A stretch of 64,000 nucleotides of DNA from an uncultured Rubritalea sp. (GCA_937923145.1 CALAJT010000008.1:1-64000); one strand, 5' to 3'. Counted from the stretch's first letter, positions 17,229 through 26,421 are shown. The notes: generated by a model from the letters alone, not told the origin. Program-made: numbers and translations.

Positions 17229-18407
17229 ATGAGCAACAGTAATAGCATAGAAAAAGACTACACGATATCCTTAGAACTGAAGCATAGGATTAGGTTCACG
17301 AAAGATGCCTTCTCGGGTGCCAATAGGATGTTAGCGCAATTGTTAGAGACAAATGGGCATGCCAAAGTACTGGTGTTTCTAGAACAGGCCGTTGCGGTAG
17401 AATTCCCCCAATTAAAGGAACAAATAGAAGAATATTTTAAAGGCACTTCAGGGCTGATTTTTAAAGGTGTCCGAGTAGATGTAGGAGCAGAGGAATGTAA
17501 GCGTAATGAGAAGGTGCTACGCAGAGTTTGGGATGGCATTGAGGAAGAGAAAATCGACCGTCATTCCTACATATTTGCCATTGGTGGGGGAGCATTTCTA
17601 GATGTGGTAGGCTTCGGAGCTGCCACAGCGCACCGTGGTGTTAGACTTGTTAGATTTCCTACTACTACACTTTCGCAGGACGATAGCGGAGTAGGGGTTA
17701 AGAATGGGATTAATGCATTTGGTAAGAAGAACTGGATTGGCTCATTCGCTGTTCCTTATGCCGTAGTTAATGATTTTAATTTCCTTCACTCACAACCTAA
17801 GAAGATTCGTAGAGATGGACTGATCGAGGCTATTAAGGTAGCCCTTGTTAGAGATCGCGATTTTTATTACTGGCTGGAAGATAATGCAAAGTTTCTATGT
17901 GATTTGAAACCACACTTTCTAGAAGAAGCTGTGGAGCGCTCAGCTATCTTACATGCTGAACATATTACCCAGGGTGGAGATCCTTTCGAAACAGGTAGTA
18001 GCCGCCCACTAGACTATGGTCACTGGGCAGCGCATAAGCTAGAGCAGCTTACTGATTTCGAGCTTACTCATGCAGAGGCAGTGAGTATCGGGCTTGCTCT
18101 AGATACGGTATACTCTTGGCGCACTGGGCGACTGGAAGAAGATGATGCAAAACGCGTCCTAGATTTACTGGTCACGCTCAAGCTTCCTCTGTATCACGAA
18201 TCCTATGAACTCAGAGATGAGTCAGGCAGGCGTAAGGTATTCGCTGGACTAGAAGAATTCCGCGAGCACCTAGGTGGTAAGCTAACGATACTTCTGCTTA
18301 AGTCTTTAGGACAAGGAGAAGACATTCATTCTATGGACGAAAGCTTGCTAGAAGACTGTATTAACATGCTAAAAGATTATTCGGATGAAGAAGAAAAAGT
18401 TAGTTAA
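17229..18407 (+). CDS. 3-dehydroquinate synthase-like sugar phosphate cyclase (EboD type)
   Basis: The 392-residue protein has the NAD-binding segment AIGGGAFLDVVGFGAATAHRG, the substrate segment RFPTTTLSQDDSGVGVKNGI, and metal-ligand regions DGLIEAIKVAL and LDYGHWAAHKLE then THAEAVSIGLALDT. This is the sugar phosphate cyclase superfamily; the spacing and wording of the motifs resemble EboD proteins rather than canonical AroB. The remaining ebo genes are not next to it. Alternative: a secondary AroB. A classical aroB elsewhere in the genome would support the EboD reading. Confidence 0.75.
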   Translation: MSNSNSIEKDYTISLELKHRIRFTKDAFSGANRMLAQLLETNGHAKVLVFLEQAVAVEFPQLKEQIEEYFKGTSGLIFKGVRVDVGAEECKRNEKVLRRVWDGIEEEKIDRHSYIFAIGGGAFLDVVGFGAATAHRGVRLVRFPTTTLSQDDSGVGVKNGINAFGKKNWIGSFAVPYAVVNDFNFLHSQPKKIRRDGLIEAIKVALVRDRDFYYWLEDNAKFLCDLKPHFLEEAVERSAILHAEHITQGGDPFETGSSRPLDYGHWAAHKLEQLTDFELTHAEAVSIGLALDTVYSWRTGRLEEDDAKRVLDLLVTLKLPLYHESYELRDESGRRKVFAGLEEFREHLGGKLTILLLKSLGQGEDIHSMDESLLEDCINMLKDYSDEEEKVS

Positions 18408-18473
18408 TTGTTTCACTTGATGGATGCGGTTATTTCATTTGACATGTTCTTATGGATGAATTAATGTATTCAT

Positions 18474-18935
18474 ATGAGATATACAGATGAACCCATTGTA
18501 ACCTCTTTTTTGCCTAGAGCGTGTGATAAACAACATGCTAATATGCTAGCGGAAACTTGTATTGCTGCCCAGACACCTCTCGTAGAGAGATTGCGCAAAG
18601 GTTTTCCTATGCAGGAGTTTCGTCTGCTTCAGGAGATATTGAAGATTTCTGAAGAAGAGCTAGGTAGATATTTGGGGATTTCTCCTGCTACTCTTCACAG
18701 GCGCAAGAAGTCTGGTCGTCTGGAGACTCCAGAGAGTGAGAGGGTGGTTCGCTTTGCTCGCTTATTTGGTATTGTAATGGATGTTTTTGAGACTCAGGAG
18801 GCAACTCGTGAATGGCTTAAAACTGCAAACCCAGGTACAGCGAATGAGAGCCCTCTTAGCTATGCTGATACGGAGTTTGGTGCTAGGGAGGTTGAGAGCC
18901 TCATTGGGCGAATTGATCATGGGGTTTTTAATTAG
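18474..18935 (+). CDS. Xre/MbcA/ParS-type antitoxin
   Basis: The 153-residue protein has a central helix-turn-helix (LLQEILKISEEELGRYLGIS, then PATLHRRKKSGRLE) and the C-terminal toxin-binding region (REWLKTANPGTANESPLSYA, then GAREVESLIGRIDHGVF) of the DUF2384 family. It should neutralise the RES toxin encoded next and repress the operon. The stop codon is immediately followed by the toxin ATG, with no gap. The first 40 residues are poorly conserved in such families. Confidence 0.9.
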   Translation: MRYTDEPIVTSFLPRACDKQHANMLAETCIAAQTPLVERLRKGFPMQEFRLLQEILKISEEELGRYLGISPATLHRRKKSGRLETPESERVVRFARLFGIVMDVFETQEATREWLKTANPGTANESPLSYADTEFGAREVESLIGRIDHGVFN

Positions 18936-19409
18936 ATGTCTGATATTGATTACATTTGTGGTTACCGAATAGTCGCTCCTAGGTGGGCGGAAGATGCTCT
19001 CTCAGGCGAGGGCGCTAGGAAGTTTGGGGGGCGCTGGAATTCTCCAGGGAGGGCCATGACTTACCTTGGTGGTAGCCGAGCTCTAGCTGCTCTTGAATTG
19101 TTGGTGCATCTGCCTTCAGCGTTGAGCAGGGCTAAGCCTTATCGTATTATTGAGGTGAAAATCCCTGAACAATTTATAGCTAATTACCCGTCTAGATTAT
19201 TACATGAAGGATGGAGAGAAAGTCCATCTCCTAGCGTGACTACGGTGATAGGTGATGACTGGATAGAGGCTGGAGGACAACTTGCTATGCAGGTTCCTTC
19301 AGTGCTTATTCCAGAAGAGACGAATATTTTGCTGAATCCAAACCATCCGGATTTTAAGCAGGTTGTTTGTGGAGAGGTTAGAGAGTTTAGATTTGATCAG
19401 AGATTATAA
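18936..19409 (+). CDS. RES domain toxin
   Basis: The 157-residue RES protein contains R11 (YRIV), GGRWNSPGRAMTYLG with the conserved Arg and Tyr, E54 in ALAALELLVHL, and VPSVLIPEETNILLNP with the Ser. These correspond to the Arg, Glu and Ser positions for which the RES family is named. Characterised members degrade NAD+. It forms an operon with the Xre antitoxin directly upstream. All named positions are present, so the toxin appears intact. Confidence 0.92.
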   Translation: MSDIDYICGYRIVAPRWAEDALSGEGARKFGGRWNSPGRAMTYLGGSRALAALELLVHLPSALSRAKPYRIIEVKIPEQFIANYPSRLLHEGWRESPSPSVTTVIGDDWIEAGGQLAMQVPSVLIPEETNILLNPNHPDFKQVVCGEVREFRFDQRL

Positions 19410-20462
19410 TTATCTACGTCTCTTACTTCTGTAGCGGTTTTTTTTCGGATCTTTAGGGTCTGCAGTTTGGTCGTCTTTGTAGCGTAAGATACCGTAATGT
19501 TTTAGATTTTTTACGAATTGCTTGGTGTCGGTATCGAGTTCTTTATCGTTAGATAGTGATCCAAGTAACCCTTTTCCATTACCAATTTTAGTGATAGTTT
19601 TTTCTGCACTATCCATTGTAGTTTCTGCTTGTTTTGCTGCTTTCTTGAAGCTTGCTAGAGTCTCGGGGACGTCAGCTATTGCAGGTTCGATGTTTCTGAG
19701 CTGCGTTGACGCGTCTGCAAAAGTTTTTTGCGCAGTTTCCACGGCAGAGTTAATTTTAGCGATTGTGGCGCGGGCTTCCTTAAATGTCGGATTAATCTGA
19801 TCACCTATTCCTTTGAAGCTAGCAGTAATTTGTTCGACGTTTTTGAGTGAGCGTTTGATACTGGTCATGTTTTCTTTATCTAACATACCTGTATTTACCC
19901 TCTCTACTGTCTCAGCGAGTCTTCCAGCAACCGAGCGGATGTCATCGATAGATGAGTCTACTTTCAGAAGAGTAGTCCGGGCGTCCTTCATCAGAACTCG
20001 TAAGTCTCTAGCTACTGATTCTGCGTCGGATTGTATAGCGTCTAAACCACCAGCTGCGTCGCCCAGTATCTCGTCACCGTGTTTAAGGTGCTCGCCACTG
20101 TTGGCCTTTGGTTTACCGATAACGATCATTTTATCTCCAATGAGTGATAGAGACTGAACTTGAAAAGTACTGGCTTTGTCTATTTTTATGCGTTTATCTA
20201 GCTTAAGATTTACTCTAACAGTAAGATCATCCTGTAGCTCAGGTGTATTTACTACCTTACCTATACGCGCTCCACCCATGCGCACTTCGCTACCTTTGAT
20301 GAGACCAGATGCGTCATTGAAGGTGATGTGAACCATATAGTTACCGTCCATTCCTGAGTCACCGAGTCTACCGAATTTAAGGACGAGTATCCCCAGAACT
20401 CCTAGGCCGATTAGGAGGAATAAGCCTACGACAGCTTCTGATCTTTTTTCTTTTAATGCCAT
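19410..20462 (-). CDS. MlaD/MCE family lipid-transport protein
   Basis: The 350-residue protein has one N-terminal membrane anchor (VGLFLLIGLGVLGILVLKFG) and an MCE domain (about 40-115; YMVHITFNDASGLIKGSEVR, then IGKVVNTPEL). A long helical region follows with repeated polar heptads (about 140-310) and a very basic C-terminal end (KNRYRSKRRR). It would bind lipids in the periplasm as part of an Mla-like transporter. It is 12 bp downstream of the ATPase gene. A permease (MlaE) is not encoded in this run. Confidence 0.88.
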   Translation of the reverse strand: MALKEKRSEAVVGLFLLIGLGVLGILVLKFGRLGDSGMDGNYMVHITFNDASGLIKGSEVRMGGARIGKVVNTPELQDDLTVRVNLKLDKRIKIDKASTFQVQSLSLIGDKMIVIGKPKANSGEHLKHGDEILGDAAGGLDAIQSDAESVARDLRVLMKDARTTLLKVDSSIDDIRSVAGRLAETVERVNTGMLDKENMTSIKRSLKNVEQITASFKGIGDQINPTFKEARATIAKINSAVETAQKTFADASTQLRNIEPAIADVPETLASFKKAAKQAETTMDSAEKTITKIGNGKGLLGSLSNDKELDTDTKQFVKNLKHYGILRYKDDQTADPKDPKKNRYRSKRRR

Positions 20463-20474
20463 TTTTTTGGTAGA

Positions 20475-21239
20475 TTAGATAGTTTCGATGTGTTCTCTAG
20501 AGCGTCCTTCTATGAAGTCAGTGAGGTTTTGGTCACCAGAATCTTTCATTTCTTGAGGTGTGCCTTGCCAATAAATTTGCCCTTCTTTGAGGAAAATAAC
20601 ACGGTCTGCGATGCGGAATACGCTGCGCATTTCGTGGGTGATGATTACGTTTGTGATGCCTTGGTTATCTTGCAGGCTCTTCATCAGGTGATCGATAGAA
20701 TCAGCGGTGATTGGGTCGAGTCCTGCGTGTGGTTCATCGTAGAGAACGCATTTAGGTCTATCAACGATGGCTCTGGCTAGTGCTACGCGTTTACGCATTC
20801 CGCCTGAGAGATCCGCTGGCATTTTGTCGATTTGTCCGTCGAGCTTTACGATCTCTAGACATCTAGTTACGCGTTCTTCGATTTCCTTTTCCTTAGCTTT
20901 TGTATTCTGCCGGAGAGGGAAGGCTATGTTCTGACCGACTGTCATGTAGTCGAAGAGAGCACCGTTCTGAAACATCATGCCCATCATTCTTCTTACTTTT
21001 CCAAGCTGGCGCTCGTTCATTTTAGAGATGTTTTCTCCCTCTACGATGACGTCGCCACTGTGAGGTGACAGTAGACCGAGGAAGTGTTTCACTAGCACAC
21101 TTTTACCTCCACCCGATCCACCTAGAAGAACCACTGTTTCGCCCTCGTAGATTTTACAAGTCACACCCTTGAGAACGTGGTGCTGACCGAATATTTGGTG
21201 CAGATCACGGACTTCTATCAATGGTGTTTTTTCGCTCAT
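20475..21239 (-). CDS. ABC transporter ATPase, MlaF type
   Basis: The 254-residue ATPase has Walker A GGSGGGKSVLVKHFLG, signature LSGGMRKRVALARA and Walker B KCVLYDEPHAGLD. The Gly-rich P-loop and HAGLDP in Walker B are typical of MlaF/Ttg2A ATPases that drive lipid transport between membranes. It is directly upstream of the MCE gene. The permease gene is missing from this operon, and leuD lies 15 bp upstream instead. Confidence 0.9.
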   Translation of the reverse strand: MSEKTPLIEVRDLHQIFGQHHVLKGVTCKIYEGETVVLLGGSGGGKSVLVKHFLGLLSPHSGDVIVEGENISKMNERQLGKVRRMMGMMFQNGALFDYMTVGQNIAFPLRQNTKAKEKEIEERVTRCLEIVKLDGQIDKMPADLSGGMRKRVALARAIVDRPKCVLYDEPHAGLDPITADSIDHLMKSLQDNQGITNVIITHEMRSVFRIADRVIFLKEGQIYWQGTPQEMKDSGDQNLTDFIEGRSREHIETI

Positions 21240-21254
21240 TAGTAAGTTGGGAGT

Positions 21255-21860
21255 TTAAACGTAGGGTAAGTTGGCTGCTATTGCCTCCACTTGAGGAATG
21301 TTGTCGACCAGCTCTAGAATAGCATCCCACTTGCCGCTCAGGAGCGCTTCGCGTGCCCCTTCTGGCATGGTGATGGTGAATGTCTTATCTCCAAATGTGA
21401 CTAACATAGACTGTAAATCTAGGGAAAGTATTTGCTGAGGATCAGAGGCTACTAAAGCCATAAGTGTTTCATTGTCAGACTCGCTTAGGCTCACGCAGGG
21501 CATGCCAAGATTGGTAGAGTTCCCAAAGAAAATTTCTGCATAGCTCACTCCAACGATAGCTTCGAAACCGAATCGTTTGATTGATTGAGGTGCGTGCTCA
21601 CGTGAGGAACCGCAACCAAAGTTAGGTCCTACTACCATGATACTGGCGCCTGAGTATTTAGCGTTATCGATGGGGTGTCTTTTGCTAGATCCATCGTCAG
21701 TGAAGCGTTCGTCATAGAACATGCCCTCAGCGAGATCGTCGAAGGTGACACATTTTAAAAAACGTGCTGGAATAATTCTGTCTGTGTCTACATCAGCCCC
21801 AGGCACGGGGACTGCTCTGCCGCTGATCTTAGTAACTGGTGCTATTGCTGTATTAGCCAT
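21255..21860 (-). CDS. leuD: 3-isopropylmalate dehydratase, small subunit
   Basis: With LeuC this enzyme isomerises 2- to 3-isopropylmalate in leucine synthesis. The 201-residue protein shows VDTDRIIPARFLK and GPNFGCGSSREHAPQSIK, the LeuD/aconitase swivel-domain hallmarks, and FFGNSTNLGMPCV. The catalytic partner leuC is not in the window. It lies in a leftward run between the ACT protein and the mla genes (15 bp before mlaF). Confidence 0.94.
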   Translation of the reverse strand: MANTAIAPVTKISGRAVPVPGADVDTDRIIPARFLKCVTFDDLAEGMFYDERFTDDGSSKRHPIDNAKYSGASIMVVGPNFGCGSSREHAPQSIKRFGFEAIVGVSYAEIFFGNSTNLGMPCVSLSESDNETLMALVASDPQQILSLDLQSMLVTFGDKTFTITMPEGAREALLSGKWDAILELVDNIPQVEAIAANLPYV

Positions 21861-21924
21861 GTATTTACTCTCGACTAGCCTTAAGATAAAAGCAAGTGCT
21901 TAGGATGGCAGAAAGTCAGGTATT

Positions 21925-22383
21925 TTAACGAGAAATATCTTGCTGATAAAGTACTTGAATACCAGCGCTACGAAGAATTTCTGTGCCGAATAAGTGATCG
22001 CAGAGGTGGAAGGCTAGAAGGCTTTTACCGTTTGGTTGAGATAATAGGGTGTAAGCGAAGTCTACATTGGTCTCACCAGCATGTAGAGTTTGGAGACATT
22101 TCTCTAGGTCTACGCTAGGATCATGCGTAGCGACTACCACCATGCGGCAGGTGGCGTGTGGGATACCTTTTTCCTGGAAAATCCGGCGGACTTTTTCAGG
22201 GTCAGTGAGGATGAGACGGACAATGGTAGCGTCTTTAGCATCTTGCATACTGAAGCCAACTACTTCCTCACCGTGTTTTTTGATGAGCTTAAGTAGTGAG
22301 CTTAGGGAGCCAACACGATTTTGCAGCATCACTGAGATTTGAATCACAGGATCACCTTCTTTTTTTACTAGTACGTCGTCCAT
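21925..22383 (-). CDS. Tandem ACT-domain regulatory protein
   Basis: The 152-residue protein has an N-terminal ACT domain (VIQISVMLQNRVGSLSSLLKLI, too long to quote fully; the GSLSSLL ligand loop is at about residues 26-32) and a second ACT-like half (NVDFAYTLLSQ, then GKSLLAFHLCDHLF). ACT domains bind small ligands, usually amino acids. Its position before leuD suggests control of branched-chain synthesis, but it is not recognisably IlvN. The start follows the ankyrin gene by 9 bp in the same direction. Confidence 0.8.
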   Translation of the reverse strand: MDDVLVKKEGDPVIQISVMLQNRVGSLSSLLKLIKKHGEEVVGFSMQDAKDATIVRLILTDPEKVRRIFQEKGIPHATCRMVVVATHDPSVDLEKCLQTLHAGETNVDFAYTLLSQPNGKSLLAFHLCDHLFGTEILRSAGIQVLYQQDISR

Positions 22384-22392
22384 GGTGTTGTT

Positions 22393-23967
22393 TTATTGAT
22401 GTGTTATGCCCAGCAGGGGAAGTAAAGTTACTTCATTAGTTTGGGTGTTTTCTACTACTACTTCAAGCTCATTTACATCTGAAACTTTATAGTTCATACC
22501 GTCTGCATCAGTGAATGTATCACCTCTGCGGACGATCCAGTGATCGCCCGTTTCCTTTAGTCTGACTACTGCGACAGCGTCTGCTGCGGTGGATTCGTAG
22601 CCAGAGTAGATCTCGCGACTTTTACCAGATTTTTCATCTGTGACCATGAGGGTGACGAGTTCTTGGTCAAGTCCACCAGTCATCTTGCTGTTGATGATTT
22701 TCTTTTTGATCTGAGTAACTTTAAGTCCAGTCATTCCGATCTCACTGCCTTCTGCTACTGCTACGGGCGCGGCATCTGAATTTCTAAGGTCTTTGATTTC
22801 TACACTTCCTGGCTCCTCTGCATTCATGATGAGAGGTAGAGGTTTTTCTGCATAGTTAGCCATACTCATTTGTTTTTGAAGACTTTCTGATGAACTTGTT
22901 TTGATAGGTAGCATTTTACCGCGTATGCTTGCTACCGTAACTTGGGCAGGAGCTACTGGTGGAGCAGGTATGGAGACTTTAGCTACCATTTTGCCGTCAT
23001 CAGTTTTTACCGTTTCAGATTTGGTGCTCTTGAGAGCATCTATCTCTGATTCGTGATAGCGCTCCATAGCGTGTCTAACTACGTCTTCTAATTCTACTTC
23101 GTTCCACTCCAGAGCGAGAACTCCTTCTTCATTGGTAGCGGTGGACGCTGACTGGAGCACAGCTAGGACATGTTCATTATCTTGAGCGTAGTCTCTGGCT
23201 AGCTGACCATCCTGAGAAACTGCAAATGGATTGGCTCCGTTAGCGAGAAGTTTTTCTGCTACTTTATCGTGACCTTTCATTGCCGCTATCATGAGGCTAG
23301 TTTTGCCTTGGTCTCTGGCGTAGACTGATGCTCCATATTGGATCAGAGGATCGATAGCATCTGACTTGTTTTGATCTGATGCATAGAGGAGAGCCGTGTC
23401 TAATAGTTCGCGATTGTGTGGTGCGATGAGGCGGATGGCTTCTTCTGAGTTGGCATCAATAGCGTGGAGTAGAGCAAATTTCTTTTCATGGTCTCTCATC
23501 TGTGTGGGAACGCCAGCCTTAAGCAAGTATTGGATTACTTCTAGCTGGTCACTTGCAGCGGCGAGCATAAGTGGTGTGGTATTCTCTTTATCGAGAGCTT
23601 CTAGATCAGATCCATTGGCGCTGAGGAAATTAAGTGTTCTAATGGCTCCAGAGTTAGCCGCAGCATGAACTGCCGATCTTCCTAGTAAGTCTGTTACTGT
23701 CAGATCGAATTTGTTTTCCTTGAAAATTTTGAGTGCCTCGATGTTATCTTGGGCAGCAGCCTTGAATAGACCGTCTTGATTATATTCATAGCCTACTAGC
23801 TCTAGCTTTTTCTTATCTTGCTGAACCTGAGTATCACGATTACAGCTCACGCTGAGTAAACTACATGTAGTCATGCTCCCTACTAGGCTAAGCGTGACGA
23901 TAGATGAGCGCTGAACTTTTAAACAAGAGGATTTCTTGAACTTGCTTAAGTTATCTTTATTTTCCAT
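22393..23967 (-). CDS. Ankyrin-repeat lipoprotein
   Basis: Start ATG 23967 gives 524 residues with an N-terminal lipoprotein-type signal ending in the lipobox LLSVSC. Residues about 55-265 are ankyrin repeats (for example DLLGRSAVHAAANSGAIRTL, then NTTPLMLAAASDQLEVIQYL and KTSLMIAAMKGHDKVAEKLL). The C-terminal half is low in motifs and ends with a beta-rich part. It is first in the leftward run toward ACT, leuD and mla. A periplasmic scaffold role is inferred from the repeats and the lipobox; the partner is unknown. Confidence 0.85.
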   Translation of the reverse strand: MENKDNLSKFKKSSCLKVQRSSIVTLSLVGSMTTCSLLSVSCNRDTQVQQDKKKLELVGYEYNQDGLFKAAAQDNIEALKIFKENKFDLTVTDLLGRSAVHAAANSGAIRTLNFLSANGSDLEALDKENTTPLMLAAASDQLEVIQYLLKAGVPTQMRDHEKKFALLHAIDANSEEAIRLIAPHNRELLDTALLYASDQNKSDAIDPLIQYGASVYARDQGKTSLMIAAMKGHDKVAEKLLANGANPFAVSQDGQLARDYAQDNEHVLAVLQSASTATNEEGVLALEWNEVELEDVVRHAMERYHESEIDALKSTKSETVKTDDGKMVAKVSIPAPPVAPAQVTVASIRGKMLPIKTSSSESLQKQMSMANYAEKPLPLIMNAEEPGSVEIKDLRNSDAAPVAVAEGSEIGMTGLKVTQIKKKIINSKMTGGLDQELVTLMVTDEKSGKSREIYSGYESTAADAVAVVRLKETGDHWIVRRGDTFTDADGMNYKVSDVNELEVVVENTQTNEVTLLPLLGITHQ

Positions 23968-24094
23968 AAGTCTATAATAACACAAGAGCAACGATGGTCA
24001 ATGGCATTTCTATACTGTTATTTCATTAAAAACGTCTAGAAAATATCACAAAGGGTTTGACCCATTAAAGCTAGCAATTAGCATACTTCCATCT

Positions 24095-25114
24095 ATGAAA
24101 CTAAAAACAGTATTATTATTAGCTGCTTCTGCATCATTCGCCCATGCGCATGATGAAGCAAAGGGCGACAAGCATGACCATGCACCAAAGCCTGTGATCG
24201 CCGATAAGGTGACTACAGGGAATGGAACTTTCACTTATGTGGCTGACGCTCAGTGGGGTAAAATAAATGGAGAGCATATTGGCTCTACTCACGGTGGAAT
24301 CGTAGTTGATTCAGCAGGTCTTATCTACATCAGTACAGACGGTGAAAATTCCATCATCGTATTTAAGTCTGATGGAACATTTGTTAAGAAGATAGCTCCT
24401 GAAGCTAGAGGAACTCATCATCTGTGTATCGTAAAAGAAGGTGATAAGGAAGTAATCTACGCTGCTCACCTTAAAGGTAACCGCGTTCTTAAGTTAGATC
24501 TGGATGGTAAGATTCTTATGGAAATTTCTGAGAAGGTTTCAGGTGAAGTTCCCGGCGGATACGGTGGTCTCACTGGAGTCGCTGTAGCGGCAGACGGACA
24601 CATCTTTGTATCTCATGGATATGGGTCTAACATGATCCATAAGTTCGATAAAGCAGGTAAGCTAGTGACAAGCTTCGGCGGAAAAGGTAATGAAGAAGAG
24701 AAGTTTAAGACTCCGCACTCACTCTCTATCGACACACGATTCGGTGATGCTAGATTACTTATTGCTGATCGTGAGAAGCGCCGTCTTGTTCACTATAGTC
24801 TAGATGGAAAGTTTATCGGTGTTCACGCTACTAATCTACGCAGACCATGTGCTATCTCATTCTGGGGTGACTACTGTGCAGTGGCTGAGCTTGAGTCAAG
24901 AGCAGTAGTGTTAGATAAGAATGGAACGCCAGTTTCTTTCCTAGGAGACAATCCTAACAAGAGTCAATGGGCGAAAAATGGTGTGAAGCCAAAAGAGCAA
25001 AAACTAGGTATTTTCTCTGCGCCACACGGACTATCATTCGATAAGGATGGTAATCTCTATGTTCAAGACTGGAACGCTACAGGTAGAGCGACTCGTCTTC
25101 AGCTAGTGAAATAG
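24095..25114 (+). CDS. Exported NHL-type beta-propeller protein
   Basis: The 339-residue protein has a signal peptide (MKLKTVLLLAASASFAHA) and a His/Asp-rich start of the mature chain (HDEAKGDKHDH). It then has six repeats with the NHL pattern, such as GGIVVDSAGLIYISTDGENS, GVAVAADGHIFVSHGYGSN and GLSFDKDGNLYVQDWN. Such propellers occur as binding or lyase-like proteins in the envelope. No catalytic residues can be assigned. A strong terminator follows. Confidence 0.87.
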   Translation: MKLKTVLLLAASASFAHAHDEAKGDKHDHAPKPVIADKVTTGNGTFTYVADAQWGKINGEHIGSTHGGIVVDSAGLIYISTDGENSIIVFKSDGTFVKKIAPEARGTHHLCIVKEGDKEVIYAAHLKGNRVLKLDLDGKILMEISEKVSGEVPGGYGGLTGVAVAADGHIFVSHGYGSNMIHKFDKAGKLVTSFGGKGNEEEKFKTPHSLSIDTRFGDARLLIADREKRRLVHYSLDGKFIGVHATNLRRPCAISFWGDYCAVAELESRAVVLDKNGTPVSFLGDNPNKSQWAKNGVKPKEQKLGIFSAPHGLSFDKDGNLYVQDWNATGRATRLQLVK

Positions 25115-25142
25115 ATTTACTGCATTATTTTAAACTTAAAAA

Positions 25143-25177
25143 AGCCACTCAGCAAATCTGCTGGGTGGCTTTTTTTG
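25143..25177. terminator. Bidirectional rho-independent terminator
   Basis: AGCCACTCAGCA (25143-25154) pairs with TGCTGGGTGGCT (25159-25170) around an AATC loop, with one G-T type mismatch. The T-run to 25176 ends the plus-strand propeller gene, and the A-run on the left gives a U-run for the convergent FKBP gene. Confidence 0.88.
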
Positions 25178-25197
25178 TTACAAAGAATAAGTTGAGG

Positions 25198-26421
25198 TTA
25201 CTTGATCTCTACCATTTCGAACTCATAGCAGAAAGGACCTTCAGGAGCTCCTGGCTGTGGTTCTTTTCCTACGATATGCTCAGAAGGAATCCATACGCGA
25301 CGAGTCTCACCGACTTGCATGAGAAGAAGCGCGGACTTGAGAGCAGGTGGGATCTTCTCTAGTGGAAGTGGGACAGTTTCACCTGTAGGGATAGAGGAAT
25401 CGATTACGTTTCCTTTGATATCCCAGCCAGTGTAGTTTACGAATACTACGTCAGTGTCTTTAGGTTTTTCTCCTGTTCCTGCTTTGATCACCTTTGATTT
25501 GATGTCACCGGCTACTTCTGCATCAGCAGGTGGAGTAGCTAGGTCAGCAGGTGCGTCAGGGACTTTGAGAATATTGAGTAACTCTACGTCGAACACGAGA
25601 TCGCCGGCAGGTGCACCAGGACGGGCAGGAGTTGCACCGTAAGCTAGCTCAGCAGGAATCCAGAAGCGGCGCTTCTCACCAGCTACCATAAGTTGAAGAC
25701 CTTCCGTCCAGCCTTTGATAACTTGGTTCAGAGGGAATGAAGTTGGCTCGCCACGCATGACTGAGCTGTCGAACATTTTGCCAGACTTGTCCCATCCAGA
25801 GTAGTGGACTTTTACTGTATCGGCTGCACTGGGCTTCACTGTGCCAGAGCCTTTGGTGATTACTCTAGACTTTAGACCTGAAGCAGTAGTTTCTGCATCA
25901 GCAGGAGCGGTAGCTAAATCTGCAGGAACTTCAGGAGCTTTAGGTGCTCTCTTGATTTTGATAAGTTCTACATCGAAGCAGAGGTCACCAGCTGGTGCTC
26001 CAGGTCGAGCTGGAACTTCGCCGTAAGCCAAAGCAGCAGGAATCCAGAATCTTCTCTTTTCTCCTTCGACCATGAGTTGGACACCTTCAGTCCAGCCCTT
26101 GATGACTTGACCTAGTCCAAATGAAATAGATTCTCCACGTGTGACTGAGCTATCGAACATTTTGCCAGTCTTATCCCAGCCAGTGTAGTGTACTTCGACT
26201 GTATCTGCTGCGGTAGGGTGGTCTTTGCCAGTGCCCTTTAGGAGAACTTTTGATGCTAGTCCAGATTTAGTTTTGACCGCATCAGCAGGTGCAGCTGCCA
26301 CGTCTTTAGGAGCTGGTATGTCTTGAGCATTAGTAATGCTCATAGACCCGAACGCAATAAGGCTCGCAAAGCCAGCCGCAATTAAGTATTTAGATTTAGT
26401 GTATTTCACGATGCGGGACAT
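25198..26421 (-). CDS. Exported protein with three FKBP-type PPIase domains
   Basis: The 407-residue protein has a signal peptide (cleavage near ITNAQD) and three FKBP domains joined by Pro/Ala-rich linkers with repeated PADLATAPADAE-like sequence. Domains 1 and 2 (about 50-155 and 180-285) keep VHYTGWDKTGKMFDSS, VIKGWTEG and the aromatic/Tyr of ALAYG, the active-site set of FKBPs. Domain 3 (about 300-407) reads NVIDSSIPTG and lacks the VIKGWTEG and YG parts, so it is probably inactive or a binding module. It likely folds periplasmic proteins. Confidence 0.92.
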   Translation of the reverse strand: MSRIVKYTKSKYLIAAGFASLIAFGSMSITNAQDIPAPKDVAAAPADAVKTKSGLASKVLLKGTGKDHPTAADTVEVHYTGWDKTGKMFDSSVTRGESISFGLGQVIKGWTEGVQLMVEGEKRRFWIPAALAYGEVPARPGAPAGDLCFDVELIKIKRAPKAPEVPADLATAPADAETTASGLKSRVITKGSGTVKPSAADTVKVHYSGWDKSGKMFDSSVMRGEPTSFPLNQVIKGWTEGLQLMVAGEKRRFWIPAELAYGATPARPGAPAGDLVFDVELLNILKVPDAPADLATPPADAEVAGDIKSKVIKAGTGEKPKDTDVVFVNYTGWDIKGNVIDSSIPTGETVPLPLEKIPPALKSALLLMQVGETRRVWIPSEHIVGKEPQPGAPEGPFCYEFEMVEIK

